Below are positions 8,853 to 17,152 of a DNA stretch of 64,000 bases, piece after piece. The stretch is from Fen-1254 sp963778945. Lineage in GTDB: Bacteria > Bacteroidota > Ignavibacteria > UBA10030. How positions within the stretch are numbered: position 1 is the first letter of the stretch; each line of letters begins with the position of its first letter. The notes beneath the pieces are model-generated. The model saw nothing but the letters and a program-made list of their open reading frames with translations. It had not been told where the DNA came from and searched no databases. A program made the translations under genes and the position numbers. The stretch is from contig CAVZWL010000023.1 in the NCBI GenBank assembly GCA_963778945.1, positions 1 to 64,000 of the forward strand. The letters run 5' to 3'.

Positions 8853-9563
8853 TTAAAATGTTATGACAATCAGTGATGCGGCTAATGCCGTTGTCGTAAT
8901 ATATGCCGATGCTTGATGAAAATGAGCCAGCTGCATATTTGTAAGGCGCTTGTGGATCATAGAACCAAGTATAGGGGTAATGACCATTCCCGTAAAATGA
9001 ATCCACGCCAGGGCTTTGTGAAGAGTGATCGTGCTCGATTCATCGCGCCGGATCATCGGCGGCGGTGAAAGCACAGCAAGCAGTCCGGTGATGCTGTAGG
9101 AGGTGATCGTCGCCGCAACAAATAATTGATGGGAATTCATATCGCTTTTATTGCTCATGTTTTCATCGAGCATTTTTTGCCCGTAATAGACGGCGGTTAT
9201 CATAAATCCCAGAGTTACAAATCCGCCGATCTGGTGGGTGACGAGCATGGTGCGCCGAAGCGACAATTCGCTCCTTCGCGATTCAGGCGTGAGCGGTGCG
9301 GCAATGCCCGTCGTACGCAAAATTCCGTTCTCGCCCCAGAGTCCTTTTTCCATAAAGCTAATTTTCTCCGGGAGCAGTCTCGGTTTGACCATCTCCGGAA
9401 ACGAATCATCCTGCATCACAGGCAAAGGAGGAAGCATACTGCTTTGCATGTCGGGAAGAGAAACGAGAGAGAGATTGTGCATCCCGGAATCAAAGGTATT
9501 TTCCTGCGCCTGCATTGTCTGGAATCCCAGAAGTATAAAAATCACAACTGCTGCGTATTTCAT
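8853..9563 (-). CDS. Membrane protein, cytochrome b561-like, partner of YceI
   Basis: 236 residues. A signal-like segment (1-20) is followed by about 85 residues of exported linker and then four predicted membrane helices (roughly 105-128, 146-165, 184-202, 213-235). Histidines sit in or next to the helices: H110 (VTHQIGGF), H145, H182 and H189 (HKALAWIHFTGM), H204, and H214/H216. This four-helix, multi-His layout is what haem-b ligation in b561-type proteins would need, but the family match is by pattern only. First gene of a two-gene operon with YceI. The N-terminal exported extension is unusual for b561 proteins. An alternative is a non-haem four-helix membrane protein of a DUF family. Confidence 0.5.
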   Translation of the reverse strand: MKYAAVVIFILLGFQTMQAQENTFDSGMHNLSLVSLPDMQSSMLPPLPVMQDDSFPEMVKPRLLPEKISFMEKGLWGENGILRTTGIAAPLTPESRRSELSLRRTMLVTHQIGGFVTLGFMITAVYYGQKMLDENMSNKSDMNSHQLFVAATITSYSITGLLAVLSPPPMIRRDESSTITLHKALAWIHFTGMVITPILGSMIHKRLTNMQLAHFHQASAYITTTALAASLIVITF

Positions 9564-9908
9564 AAATCAGCCTCCGAGGTTGTTATAGTTTATGAGAAAA
9601 CTTTTTTAATAAGCTTGAATGATGCTTTAGAACTCATCAAAGATGAAGTCGCAGGATCGACGGTTCCCGTGGTAGTAAGAAATTCCAATTTGTCCATAAA
9701 AACCTTAACGAGCTGCGAGTGAATATCGAGAATATTATTATTCTCAAGTTGTTTATTTTAAATACTGTATCAATCGATCATAAGCTCTTATGGACTTTCT
9801 AATACAACGGAACTAAAATACCAATAGTTCCCATCTTTGTTCACCTTTCCCCCATCTTGCAGATATTTCAAATTCCGTCCAAATTTGGCATGTCCCATTA
9901 TTTTGAAC
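9564..9908. other. Intergenic stretch before the 99-bp array
   Basis: About 345 bp with no gene I can support. It contains AT-rich sequence around 9725-9780 and, at 9788-9905, a minus-strand open stretch (MGHAKFGRNLKYLQDG...) that reads like the tail of a protein. It has no start of its own and runs back only into the tandem repeat, so I leave it uncalled. Confidence 0.5.
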
Positions 9909-10389
9909 GGCTGTCCCGTAGACAACGTCTGTGACGTCGTATGTTTTCCGCGACGATCCGTCGCGGCTACAATGCGCTCGCTAAGTCTGGCCGTTCCTGG
10001 ACATTCCGGCTGTCCCGTAGACAACGTCTGTGACGTCGTATGTTTTCCGCGACGATCCGTCGCGGCTACAATGCGTTCGCTAAGTCCGGCTGTTCCTGGA
10101 CATTCCGGCTGTCCCGTAGACAACGTCTGTGACGTCGTATGTTTTCCGCGACGATCCGTCGCGGCTACAATGCGTTCGCTAAGTCCGGCTGTTCCTGGAC
10201 ATTCCGGCTGTCCTGTAGACAACGTCTGTGACGTCGTATGTTTTCCGCGACGATCCGTCGCGGCTACAATGCGTTCGCTAAGTCCGGCTGTTCCTGGACA
10301 TTCCGGCTGTCCTGTAGACAACGTCTGTGACGTCGTATGTTTTCCGCGACGATCCGTCGCGGCTACAATGCGCTCGCTAAGTCTGGCCG
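9909..10389. repeat. Tandem array of a 99-bp unit, about 4.9 copies
   Basis: Copies begin at 9909, 10008, 10107, 10206 and 10305; the fifth stops at about 10389. Each unit holds two inverted repeats: ACGTC-tgt-GACGT, and CCGCGAC-gatcc-GTCGCGG (first copy 9948-9966). Copies 1-3 start GGCTGTCCCG and copies 4-5 GGCTGTCCTG; copies 1 and 5 share GCGCTCGCTAAGTCTGGCC whereas copies 2-4 have GCGTTCGCTAAGTCCGGCT. Because 99 is a multiple of three, long open frames exist on both strands, but they lack starts and signals and are by-products. The array abuts the ATG of the glycosyltransferase gene at 10403. Confidence 0.9.
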
Positions 10390-10402
10390 GAATGGCACTT
10401 GA

Positions 10403-11840
10403 ATGAATAGGAAAAGAATTCTATTTTTCAGTTCTATGGAACCGACTCATCATCTCTCAAAAAAACCGCTGCTGACATTTTTTTTTATCGTCGTTGGGAC
10501 GATCGGGACTATCTGGATATTGCTTTCGAACGAATTTTACTATATCGACGAATGCGCTCATTATCTCTACAGCAGGTTCGTCCTGCAATCCCTGCCAATA
10601 ACGGTACAGTTGTGGCACAGGCCGCTTCCTCAGTGGCTCTTTGCCCTCCCGGCTCAATTCGGGCATACATTCACAATGTTTTTTGCCCTTGCGCTCTATC
10701 TCGTTCTCCTCTACATTACATGGCGCATCGCAGTTTTGCATGGAATAAAACATGCGGAATGGGTCGTCCTTCTCGTCGGGCTGCAGCCCATTCTCTTTGA
10801 TCTCTCTTATGCATGCATGACGGAAATGCCTGCCGCATTTATGATAACGCTCTCGTATCTCTATCACCTTAAAGGGAAACACGGGTTGAGCATAACGATT
10901 GCCTCGCTTGTATTTCTTTGCCGGACAGAAATGTACCTCTTTGCCGGCGTTCTTTTTCTCTTTTATGCGTGGAAACATGAATGGAAAATACTGCCTTTGG
11001 TGTTGACCGGCCCGCTGCTTTGGATCGGTTCATCCGCAATTATATCGGGAGATATAATGACCTTCTTTAGAGAATGGGCCGGATTTTCGAGCATCGGTAA
11101 GTTTATTCCCGGAGTATCTGTCACCCATTATGTGACGCATCTGCATAGCATTTTCGGATTGACGCAGGCGTTCCTTTTTGCTGCAGGCGCCGGATTTATT
11201 GCAAGCAGGAAAAGAAGCGCAGAATTTTTAATCATTTACAGCACGATAGCGCTCACCATCATACTGCACACTCTTGCCGGCGCAGAAATGTTCCACTGGT
11301 CAGCCAGTATCGGTGAATTACGGTACATCGGCGTCGTCGGCCCGCTCTTCGGAATTATTTCTGTTTACGGTTTTTCGGAAATCATGAATAAAATACGACC
11401 TTCTGCCGGACAGCTTCTTTTTTCCCTCATCGGTACTCGGCGGGGTCACATATCAGTGCACTACCGAAACGCATCCGCGTTTGTGGGCTAATTATGAAAG
11501 AGTCGTCATTCATTTAACAAAGGAAATAAGGCAGAACTATCCTGATCTCACGCTCCTTTGCAATCACCCCGCTACAGCGTATATCATGGACGTCCCCCCC
11601 GCCGGAGGAAAACACTTTGCAAGGCTGACATTAGAAACACTCAGACAGTATCCGGAATGTATGATCTTGTGGGATCCTTTTTTCTCCAATTCCATTTTTG
11701 CCCCGACAAACCTGACAATGGAAAAACTGCTTCAGGATCCGACGATAGAAGTTGTAGACCATTATAAATATTGGAGTATTGAATATTTTGTCCTGCATAA
11801 AAAGGCGAACTCTACCGTCATCTCCGGTATTCTTGATTAA
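10403..11840 (+). CDS. GT-C-like multi-spanning membrane glycosyltransferase, frameshifted
   Basis: Two overlapping open pieces (10403-11491 and 11481-11840) form one protein of about 479 codons. About ten hydrophobic helices follow a cytoplasmic N-terminus. The first extracytoplasmic loop carries FYYIDECAHYLYSRF, matching the D-E motif that GT-C enzymes (PMT, GT39 and related families) use in loop 1. The last 130 residues form a soluble domain containing CNHPATAYIMD and ILWDPFFSN, as in several dolichol- or undecaprenyl-dependent transferases. The frame breaks near the T6 run at about 11425; reading on in the third frame gives LGGVTYQCTTETHPRLWANYER, which joins the halves. Donor and acceptor sugars unknown. 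The start lies 13 bp after the tandem array, so the array may carry the promoter. Confidence 0.65.
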
Positions 11841-11858
11841 ACCGGCGCAGCCGGCGCT

Positions 11859-12293
11859 TCATTCCTGTTTTTGAATAAGCCTATTCTTTTTTCTCTGATT
11901 CAATAAATGGTCAATGCTGAACACCCCGGCTCCCCTGGCCGAAATAAACAGGAACAAAAAGCAATAGAGCATCGCCAGCTCGCCATGGTTCATAATCGGC
12001 AGTATTGCGCCCGTACCATGAGCCATCCAATATGCAGCGGCCATCTGGCCGCTTGTGATGAATGCCGCCCATCGAGTCAGGGCGCCTAACATAATCAAGA
12101 GGCCGCCGATAAATTCAATCGGACCAGCGGTAGCCGCCAGAGCGAGCGGCATTTGCATTCCCGTCGGCGGAAAATCAAAAAGCTTTTGCGACCCATGCCA
12201 TAAAAAAAGGAATCCTGAGGCTATCCTCAGTGCGGCGTAAATCTGTGTTTCATATTTTGATAGGAACATTTTTCCCTCTTCTCTCATTCTCAT
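11859..12293 (-). CDS. DoxX family membrane protein
   Basis: About 136-144 residues with four membrane helices, the usual DoxX size. Diagnostic pieces are LRIASGFLFLWHGSQKLF at the front, GPIEFIGGLLIMLGALTRWAAF in helix 2-3 and MNHGELAMLYCFLFLFISARGAG at the end. The better start is the ATG at 12269 (MFLSKYET), since the eight residues before it are charged and not conserved. DoxX-type proteins are linked to redox and thiol homeostasis, but the biochemical role is unclear. Convergent with the glycosyltransferase gene (18 bp apart). No operon partner. Confidence 0.88.
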   Translation of the reverse strand: MRMREEGKMFLSKYETQIYAALRIASGFLFLWHGSQKLFDFPPTGMQMPLALAATAGPIEFIGGLLIMLGALTRWAAFITSGQMAAAYWMAHGTGAILPIMNHGELAMLYCFLFLFISARGAGVFSIDHLLNQRKKNRLIQKQE

Positions 12294-12494
12294 TGATCTC
12301 GAGTATATTCATTATGTATCCTTGTAATATAACGCACACTCGTAATGAGAAGTTTCTCATCAGGTACAATGACACTATTATTTTCTCCGGATGAGATCTG
12401 ACGGATTCCTGAAAAATAAGGGCACTACAGGAAGGATGTCAACGGCTCTGCATGAATCGAAACGCCATTCAAGAGCGCGAAGGTGTGACTGTAC

Positions 12495-12905
12495 TTACTT
12501 CAGTTTATAATATATTTCGATTTCTTCCTTCAATTCTCTATCTGTCAAAACATACTTAAGGAGCTTCGGTTGTTTTTTCCCGTCGGTCAGAATTGTGCCG
12601 AAATCTACAGAGTCGCGATAAACAACAAGCGTGTTTATCGAATCGACCTGAAACTCGATTTTTCTATCGGACAAGTAGCTTGTCTTTATGCCGTTCAGTT
12701 TAAGGAATGGAACAATCTTGTTCGTATAGGTGGAAAAATCGTTTATAGCTTCTGCTGTGTAGTCTTTTAACGAATCAACTTCCTCAATCGAAGGCCCGAA
12801 GAAGTAAACCTGCTTTTCCATGAGAATACGCCTGTACTGGCTTTGTGACGGCATTGTTACCGACAAAACAAGCAATAAAGAATAAATTATAATTGATAAT
12901 TTCAT
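12495..12905 (-). CDS. Exported hypothetical protein
   Basis: 136 residues with a clear signal peptide (MKLSIIIYSLLLVLSVTMPSQS) and a mature part of alternating strands and helices: DYTAEAINDFSTYTNKIVPF, then IEFQVDSINTLVVYRDSVDF, and a charged C-terminus (LKEEIEIYYKLK). No cysteines in the mature part and no motif I recognise. It stands as a single gene, with non-coding sequence on both sides. Function unknown; periplasmic location is inferred from the signal. Confidence 0.6.
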   Translation of the reverse strand: MKLSIIIYSLLLVLSVTMPSQSQYRRILMEKQVYFFGPSIEEVDSLKDYTAEAINDFSTYTNKIVPFLKLNGIKTSYLSDRKIEFQVDSINTLVVYRDSVDFGTILTDGKKQPKLLKYVLTDRELKEEIEIYYKLK

Positions 12906-13053
12906 AGGTTTTTAGACTCGTACGGCATTTTTAGGTTTCACCATAGAGCAAGTTATTTTCATTGTTTTATTATCGAGACCATAGAGTTCTGCAGCATCAT
13001 CTGTGACCCGGGAAATGACGCACATTCCCTCGACTGCTGTCCAATACGGCTTA

Positions 13054-13539
13054 TTAATCATAAATATCTATTTTGCCGGCGGGCGATATTTGCGCGAAAA
13101 GTTTTCCCGATAAGCTGTCTACAACCGTCGTTGACAGTTCATAATCATTGACCCTGTTATACACGGAGACCTCCGTCAACAAACTCTGCTTAAAATATTC
13201 CGAACGGCACCGCCAGACTTTACCAAAGACGGAAATGCGGGTGCCCCATGAATTTCTCCGGTAACTCCGAATAAGTCCTTTTTGCATGAGTCCGGGCAAG
13301 GTGTCCGCTGAAAAATGATTTGCCATCCTCTTTTCGTCCGACAAATATTCCTTTTTTGAGAAAGACGCCGGCACAGGAACGAATTGAGGTTTATTTTTTT
13401 GAACTGCAGCCAGTTTTTCGCCCTGCCAGACCATGAAAAGTGCAATTGCAATCAGAACAATGAACGGAGCGTTAAGGCATATCCTTCGCCACGATATCAT
13501 ATTTTTAAATTCCTGCATCATCATAGCATCCTTAATCAA
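13054..13539 (-). CDS. Single-pass membrane protein of unknown function
   Basis: 161 residues. One membrane helix (about residues 21-41, CLNAPFIVLIAIALFMVW) with a basic N-terminus, so the rest is probably periplasmic. The periplasmic domain ends in strands resembling a small beta sandwich (SVYNRVNDYELSTTVVDSLS). The start may be the third methionine of the MIKDAMMMQ cluster; none has a strong ribosome-binding site. No family recognised. Confidence 0.5.
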   Translation of the reverse strand: MIKDAMMMQEFKNMISWRRICLNAPFIVLIAIALFMVWQGEKLAAVQKNKPQFVPVPASFSKKEYLSDEKRMANHFSADTLPGLMQKGLIRSYRRNSWGTRISVFGKVWRCRSEYFKQSLLTEVSVYNRVNDYELSTTVVDSLSGKLFAQISPAGKIDIYD

Positions 13540-13717
13540 CTTGACTTCAGCGTGTATTCATCTTAGACGAATGAAACGGCCGATATTGCCGGTTTACGCG
13601 TCAAATTCTCATGATTTTCACCGTAGAGATGCAAACTGTTGATTCTGGTCTCGTCTTAATCCATCCCGCCCCTGTATGCTCCGTTTCTTGATTATGCTTC
13701 TTGAGCTGCGGCATTGA

Positions 13718-14092
13718 TCAGATCGCCACTCCGCCCGGCGCAGTCAATGTTACATCAGAGATGTTGCCGGTATTGCGTGTCTCTGCCGGTTCAAATAAGA
13801 TGACCTCGACCTCCTCATCGGCTGCGGTTCGATGTTCAATCCCCCGCGGAACTACGAGCAGATCGCCTGCATGTAATTCAACTGTGTGATCGCGAAACTC
13901 GACACGAAAACTGCCCTTCCATACCAGAAACATCTCGTCCTGGCTGTCATGGTGATGCCAGACAAATTCCCCCTTGAACTTGACAAGCTTTACTTCCTGG
14001 CCGTTAAGCTGAGCCGCTATCTTTGGACGCCAATATTCGCTGAAGAGAGAAAACTTGTGATTTAGATTGACCGGGATAGTTGAGTCCATCAT
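13718..14092 (-). CDS. Small cupin domain protein
   Basis: 124 residues, a one-domain cupin. Motif 1 is FVWHHHDSQDEMFLVWKG with metal ligands H46, H48 and E53; motif 2 is GDLLVVPRGIEHRT with H87 as the fourth ligand. All four ligands are present, so it should bind a metal. Proteins of this type are annotated as mannose-6-phosphate isomerase-like or cupin-2 proteins, but this short form has no isomerase extension. No signal peptide; cytoplasmic. No operon partner. Confidence 0.85.
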   Translation of the reverse strand: MMDSTIPVNLNHKFSLFSEYWRPKIAAQLNGQEVKLVKFKGEFVWHHHDSQDEMFLVWKGSFRVEFRDHTVELHAGDLLVVPRGIEHRTAADEEVEVILFEPAETRNTGNISDVTLTAPGGVAI

Positions 14093-14380
14093 TGGTATAC
14101 CTATTCAAAAATAGTCAACGTCTTGGAAAATATTGGCTCTGTATCCCTTCAGCGATATGTCTTCTGAGAGCATTCGGCGCCGATACAATGGTTGGAATTT
14201 ATTCGATCTGACATTAAAATGCAAGTGATTTCTATGGCACAAATCAGAGTTGTTATTTTTCGGAACATTTATCTAAATTATATGTTCTTCATAATGGAGT
14301 CCGGCCCGCAGCCGGATCACATACTAAAACTTTCTCGCATACATGACACATCCCGTGAAAGCGGAAGGCAAAATCTGCAA

Positions 14381-15320
14381 ATGAAGCATATATATTTTTT
14401 CAATCGATCAAACAAATTGGTGCGACTCGTCAGCGCAGCGGTCATTTTAACCTTATCTCTTCCTGCAGTGAGTAAGGCATGCGCCTGCGGGTGCAGCGTC
14501 TTTTCTGTCGGTTCAATGTGGATGATGCCGAATTCATCCGGCTTGAGAATGGCTCTGACATACGATTACATGGATCAGCGTAACGAACTGGTCCGGCTGG
14601 AACAGTGCGGCAGCAGATTTAAACAGCGATAAAGAAATCAGAACGAACTTTTATACACTCGGCCTCCAGTATATGGAAAACCGGGATTGGGGTATGATGA
14701 TAGAAATTCCGGTTTGGGACCGCTTTTTTACGGCAGCCGATGATAATGAGGACATTGCTTCAATCGAGCATACGTCGATAGCCGATATTCGGATCATGGG
14801 CATATACACAGGTCTCTCTGAAGACATGTCGACGGGCATCCTCTTCGGTTTAAAACTGCCGACCGGACCTTTTAACCTGTCGCTGTTAGACAGAGATACT
14901 CAGATCGGAACGGGAACAACCGACTTAGTCATGGGGGGCTATAAGATTGGACAGGCGGCAGGGTGGGGATGGTACGCTCATGCGCAGTTTCAGATTCCGC
15001 TCGCTGCCCGAGACGGCTATCTGCCCGGCGATAATTTCGATTTCAGCATCGGTCTACATTATGATAATCTTGAAGAGATGTACAAGATAGTTCCACTTCT
15101 GCAGATCACAGCGTCTTTCCGCAGCGTGGACAGCGGTCCCAATTCAGACCCCGATAACACTGGCTATGAGCGGCTGTACATCTCTCCCGGCGCTGAAGTA
15201 ACCGTAAGCAGCCGCCTGACCATCTTTGGGAACGTCAAGGCGCCTCTTCTAACGCATGTACGGGGTTATCAGCTCGTCGCACCGCTGTTGTCCACAGTGA
15301 CTTTAAGTTATCGTTTTTAA
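14381..15320 (+). CDS. Outer-membrane barrel protein next to metal ABC genes, frameshifted
   Basis: An N-terminal piece from the ATG at 14381 and a C-terminal piece reaching 15320 are one protein of about 312 residues. A signal peptide (LVSAAVILTLSLPAVSKA) is followed at the mature end by a cysteine cluster, ACACGCSVFSVGS, then YDYMDQRN. The frame breaks near 14583; the other frame restores NWSGWNSAAADLNSDKEIRT and runs into GLQYMENRDWG. The rest is repeated amphipathic strands (for example GILFGLKLPTGPF, FSIGLHYDN) and the C-terminus is LSYRF, the aromatic ending recognised by the BAM machinery. The position beside a metal ABC system (convergent) and the Cys cluster suggest a role in metal or redox handling; that is inference. 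Confidence 0.65.
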
Positions 15321-15342
15321 ATTTACAGAACTGCCGCAAAGT

Positions 15343-15417
15343 ATATCGATAATCGATATCTCGATTTGTACATAACTTAATGACAACCTTGTCAAGGTTA
15401 CAAACCTTGACAAGGTT
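15343..15417. terminator. Two palindromes between convergent genes, probable bidirectional terminator
   Basis: Bases 15343-15359 form ATATCGAT-a-ATCGATAT. Bases 15385-15417 form a near-perfect palindrome with 15-bp arms, AACCTTGTCAAGGTT and AACCTTGACAAGGTT, separated by ACA. They fill the 105-bp gap between two convergent genes. The second also resembles dispersed extragenic palindromes. No long T-run follows either arm, so termination is inferred from position and structure. Confidence 0.5.
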
Positions 15418-15425
15418 TATAATCA

Positions 15426-16184
15426 TTAAGCTGTTGCTTCTTTCTTCTTTACCGATGGAAACACAAACGCAACGATCAACGCCAGTAATGCATGGAAGAA
15501 CACCAGTGTATAGCCGGTAGGAAGATCGAGGTTGTAGGAAACTGCAATCGAGAGCAGGTTGACCGCTGTTCCTACAATCCATGCTACAAGAAGGAGTTTC
15601 CATTTATTCAGCCGTATGGCAATGAACGCCGGGGCGACGAGAAGAGAGAAAACAATGAGCACGCCAGCCAGCCGCACGGAACTGGTGACCGTAGCGGCAA
15701 ACGACACGAAGAAAAGCGTGTCTTTCCAGAATCCCTTCATGCGCGGGTAGACAAACACGAGAATCAGTCCGAGCAGCGAGTAGACGATTGCCGTCTCTAT
15801 AATATCCGACCAGGGCGTGAAGAGAATATCCGATGCCATAAGCTTGTCGAACATTTCCGTTCCGTGCGCAGACTTGGAAAGGACTATAAACACTCCGGAA
15901 ATGCCGAACGCATAGAGCAGTCCGATAAACGCTTCATGTGAAGCCGTCCGTTTGGCTGCGAGCGCGATGAGCAGTCCGGCAAGAAGAGCAAATGCCAGCG
16001 AAACGGGATACAAATACTGGCCATCCAGAAAAAGAATGGAAAAAGCCGCTCCCAGAGCGGACATCTGTCCAATGGCAAGGTCCGTGAAAATAATTCCCCT
16101 CCTGATAATTTCCAGTCCGAAGAAGGAATGAATTCCGAGCAGCACGACGGAAAGAACGAATGCGGACAGAAGAATATCAGCCAT
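15426..16184 (-). CDS. Metal ABC transporter permease (ZnuB/TroC family)
   Basis: 252 residues, about eight membrane helices, the usual length for the ABC-3 permease family that moves Zn, Mn or Fe inward. Characteristic pieces are the N-terminal HSFFGLEIIRRGIIFTDLAIGQ, the coupling-helix region SSVRLAGVLIVFSLLVAPAF, and C-terminal PTGYTLVFFHALLALI. Its start overlaps the stop of the solute-binding gene by 8 bp, so the two are translationally coupled. No ATPase gene lies in the same cluster; the motor subunit must be encoded elsewhere. Confidence 0.92.
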   Translation of the reverse strand: MADILLSAFVLSVVLLGIHSFFGLEIIRRGIIFTDLAIGQMSALGAAFSILFLDGQYLYPVSLAFALLAGLLIALAAKRTASHEAFIGLLYAFGISGVFIVLSKSAHGTEMFDKLMASDILFTPWSDIIETAIVYSLLGLILVFVYPRMKGFWKDTLFFVSFAATVTSSVRLAGVLIVFSLLVAPAFIAIRLNKWKLLLVAWIVGTAVNLLSIAVSYNLDLPTGYTLVFFHALLALIVAFVFPSVKKKEATA

Positions 16185-17082
16185 TGGTCAGTCTCCTCAC
16201 GATCTCATCAAAGACACTGAACACATTGTCGGCTTCTTTTACCGCTCCGACATCATGCGGCAGAATCAGAAGTTTTACATTAAGTTTATTCGACAAATAA
16301 AGCGCCGCGTCCTGCGGATTATAGACATCCTGTAAAATGAACTGCACTTTTTCCCGGCCGATTAATTTTTCCACATCGGCGATATGCTTTGTTGTCGGCG
16401 GAATTCCGGGGAGCGGCTCGATTGTTCCGGCGATAACAAATCCAAACCGGTCCAGGAAGTAGTCGAAAATTTTGTGATACTCTATGACCTTGACACCCTT
16501 GAACGGTTTCAACTGTTCCTCCCATGTTTTCATCTTCTGCTGCCAGAGAGTGTACAGCTCCTTATAATTCTCTTCGTAGAAAGCCTGATTTTCCGGATCC
16601 AGTTCGCTCAATCGTTCGGTGATGGCTTTTGCGACGACAGGGATATTATCGGGATCCATGAAAAAGTGCGGATTCCCTTCCGGGTGCACATCGCCGAGTT
16701 CCCGGGAAACGCTTGTCGGGACGTCGATCAAATGCACATGCATAGAGAGGTCAAGGAAGCCCCGTTCACCGGGCTGCACGGCGCCGTTGTTCGCCTGTTT
16801 TATGATCTGCGGCAGCCATCCTATTTCCAATTGTCCGCCGTTGATGATAAGGAGATCTGCTTTTCGCATTTTGGCAATGTACGAAGGTTTGGGAATAATG
16901 ATATGCGGATTATAATCTCCGCGCGCTAGAGATACAACTTCGATCCTGTCCTTGCCGATACGCTGGGCAATATCGCCGATATAGCCGTAGGTTGCAACGA
17001 CCTGCAGCTGACCGGAAAAACCAAGATGTCCGAACAACATCATGAAGAATAAAAGTTTAATTGATTTCATAAAAGACTCCAT
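16177..17082 (-). CDS. Metal ABC transporter substrate-binding protein (ZnuA-like)
   Basis: 301 residues with signal peptide (SIKLLFFMMLFGHLGFSG); MKSIKL at 17070 is a likely alternative start. The cluster A-I metal site is complete: H60 (GDYNPH), H139 (GNPHFF), H203 (IEYHKIFDYF) and D277 (ILPHDVG). Histidine rather than glutamate at the third position favours zinc over manganese, by family knowledge. A short His-containing loop (HVHLIDVP ... GDVHPEGNPH, 115-139) replaces the long His-rich loop of classical ZnuA. The protein should capture metal in the periplasm for the overlapping permease. Confidence 0.9.
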   Translation of the reverse strand: MESFMKSIKLLFFMMLFGHLGFSGQLQVVATYGYIGDIAQRIGKDRIEVVSLARGDYNPHIIIPKPSYIAKMRKADLLIINGGQLEIGWLPQIIKQANNGAVQPGERGFLDLSMHVHLIDVPTSVSRELGDVHPEGNPHFFMDPDNIPVVAKAITERLSELDPENQAFYEENYKELYTLWQQKMKTWEEQLKPFKGVKVIEYHKIFDYFLDRFGFVIAGTIEPLPGIPPTTKHIADVEKLIGREKVQFILQDVYNPQDAALYLSNKLNVKLLILPHDVGAVKEADNVFSVFDEIVRRLTNG

Positions 17083-17116
17083 ATTATTTACAATTCAAGA
17101 TTTTCAGTTCTCTGTT

Positions 17117-17151
17117 TACCATTTTCCATTTGCAATTTGAATTTTGCAATT
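17117..17151. repeat. Five heptamers, same vocabulary as the 8.1-8.3 kb tract
   Basis: Five consecutive 7-bp words read TACCATT, TTCCATT, TGCAATT, TGAATTT, TGCAATT. They sit in the gap between the metal-binding protein gene and the barrel gene at 17153. TACCATT is also the minus-strand form of the words at 8104-8190, so this looks like a short member of the same repeat class. Confidence 0.6.
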
Positions 17152-17152
17152 A

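Noticed and set aside
9788..10321. 177-codon repeat protein on the minus strand of the 99-bp array (and a similar plus-strand frame)
   Set aside because: Openness follows from a 99-bp unit divisible by three. An in-frame stop lies just upstream of the array, only a TTG start exists, and there is no ribosome-binding site. Both strands are open alike.
9909..10389. CRISPR array or integron attC array
   Set aside because: The whole 99-bp unit is repeated with no variable spacers, and no cas, integrase or cassette genes are present.
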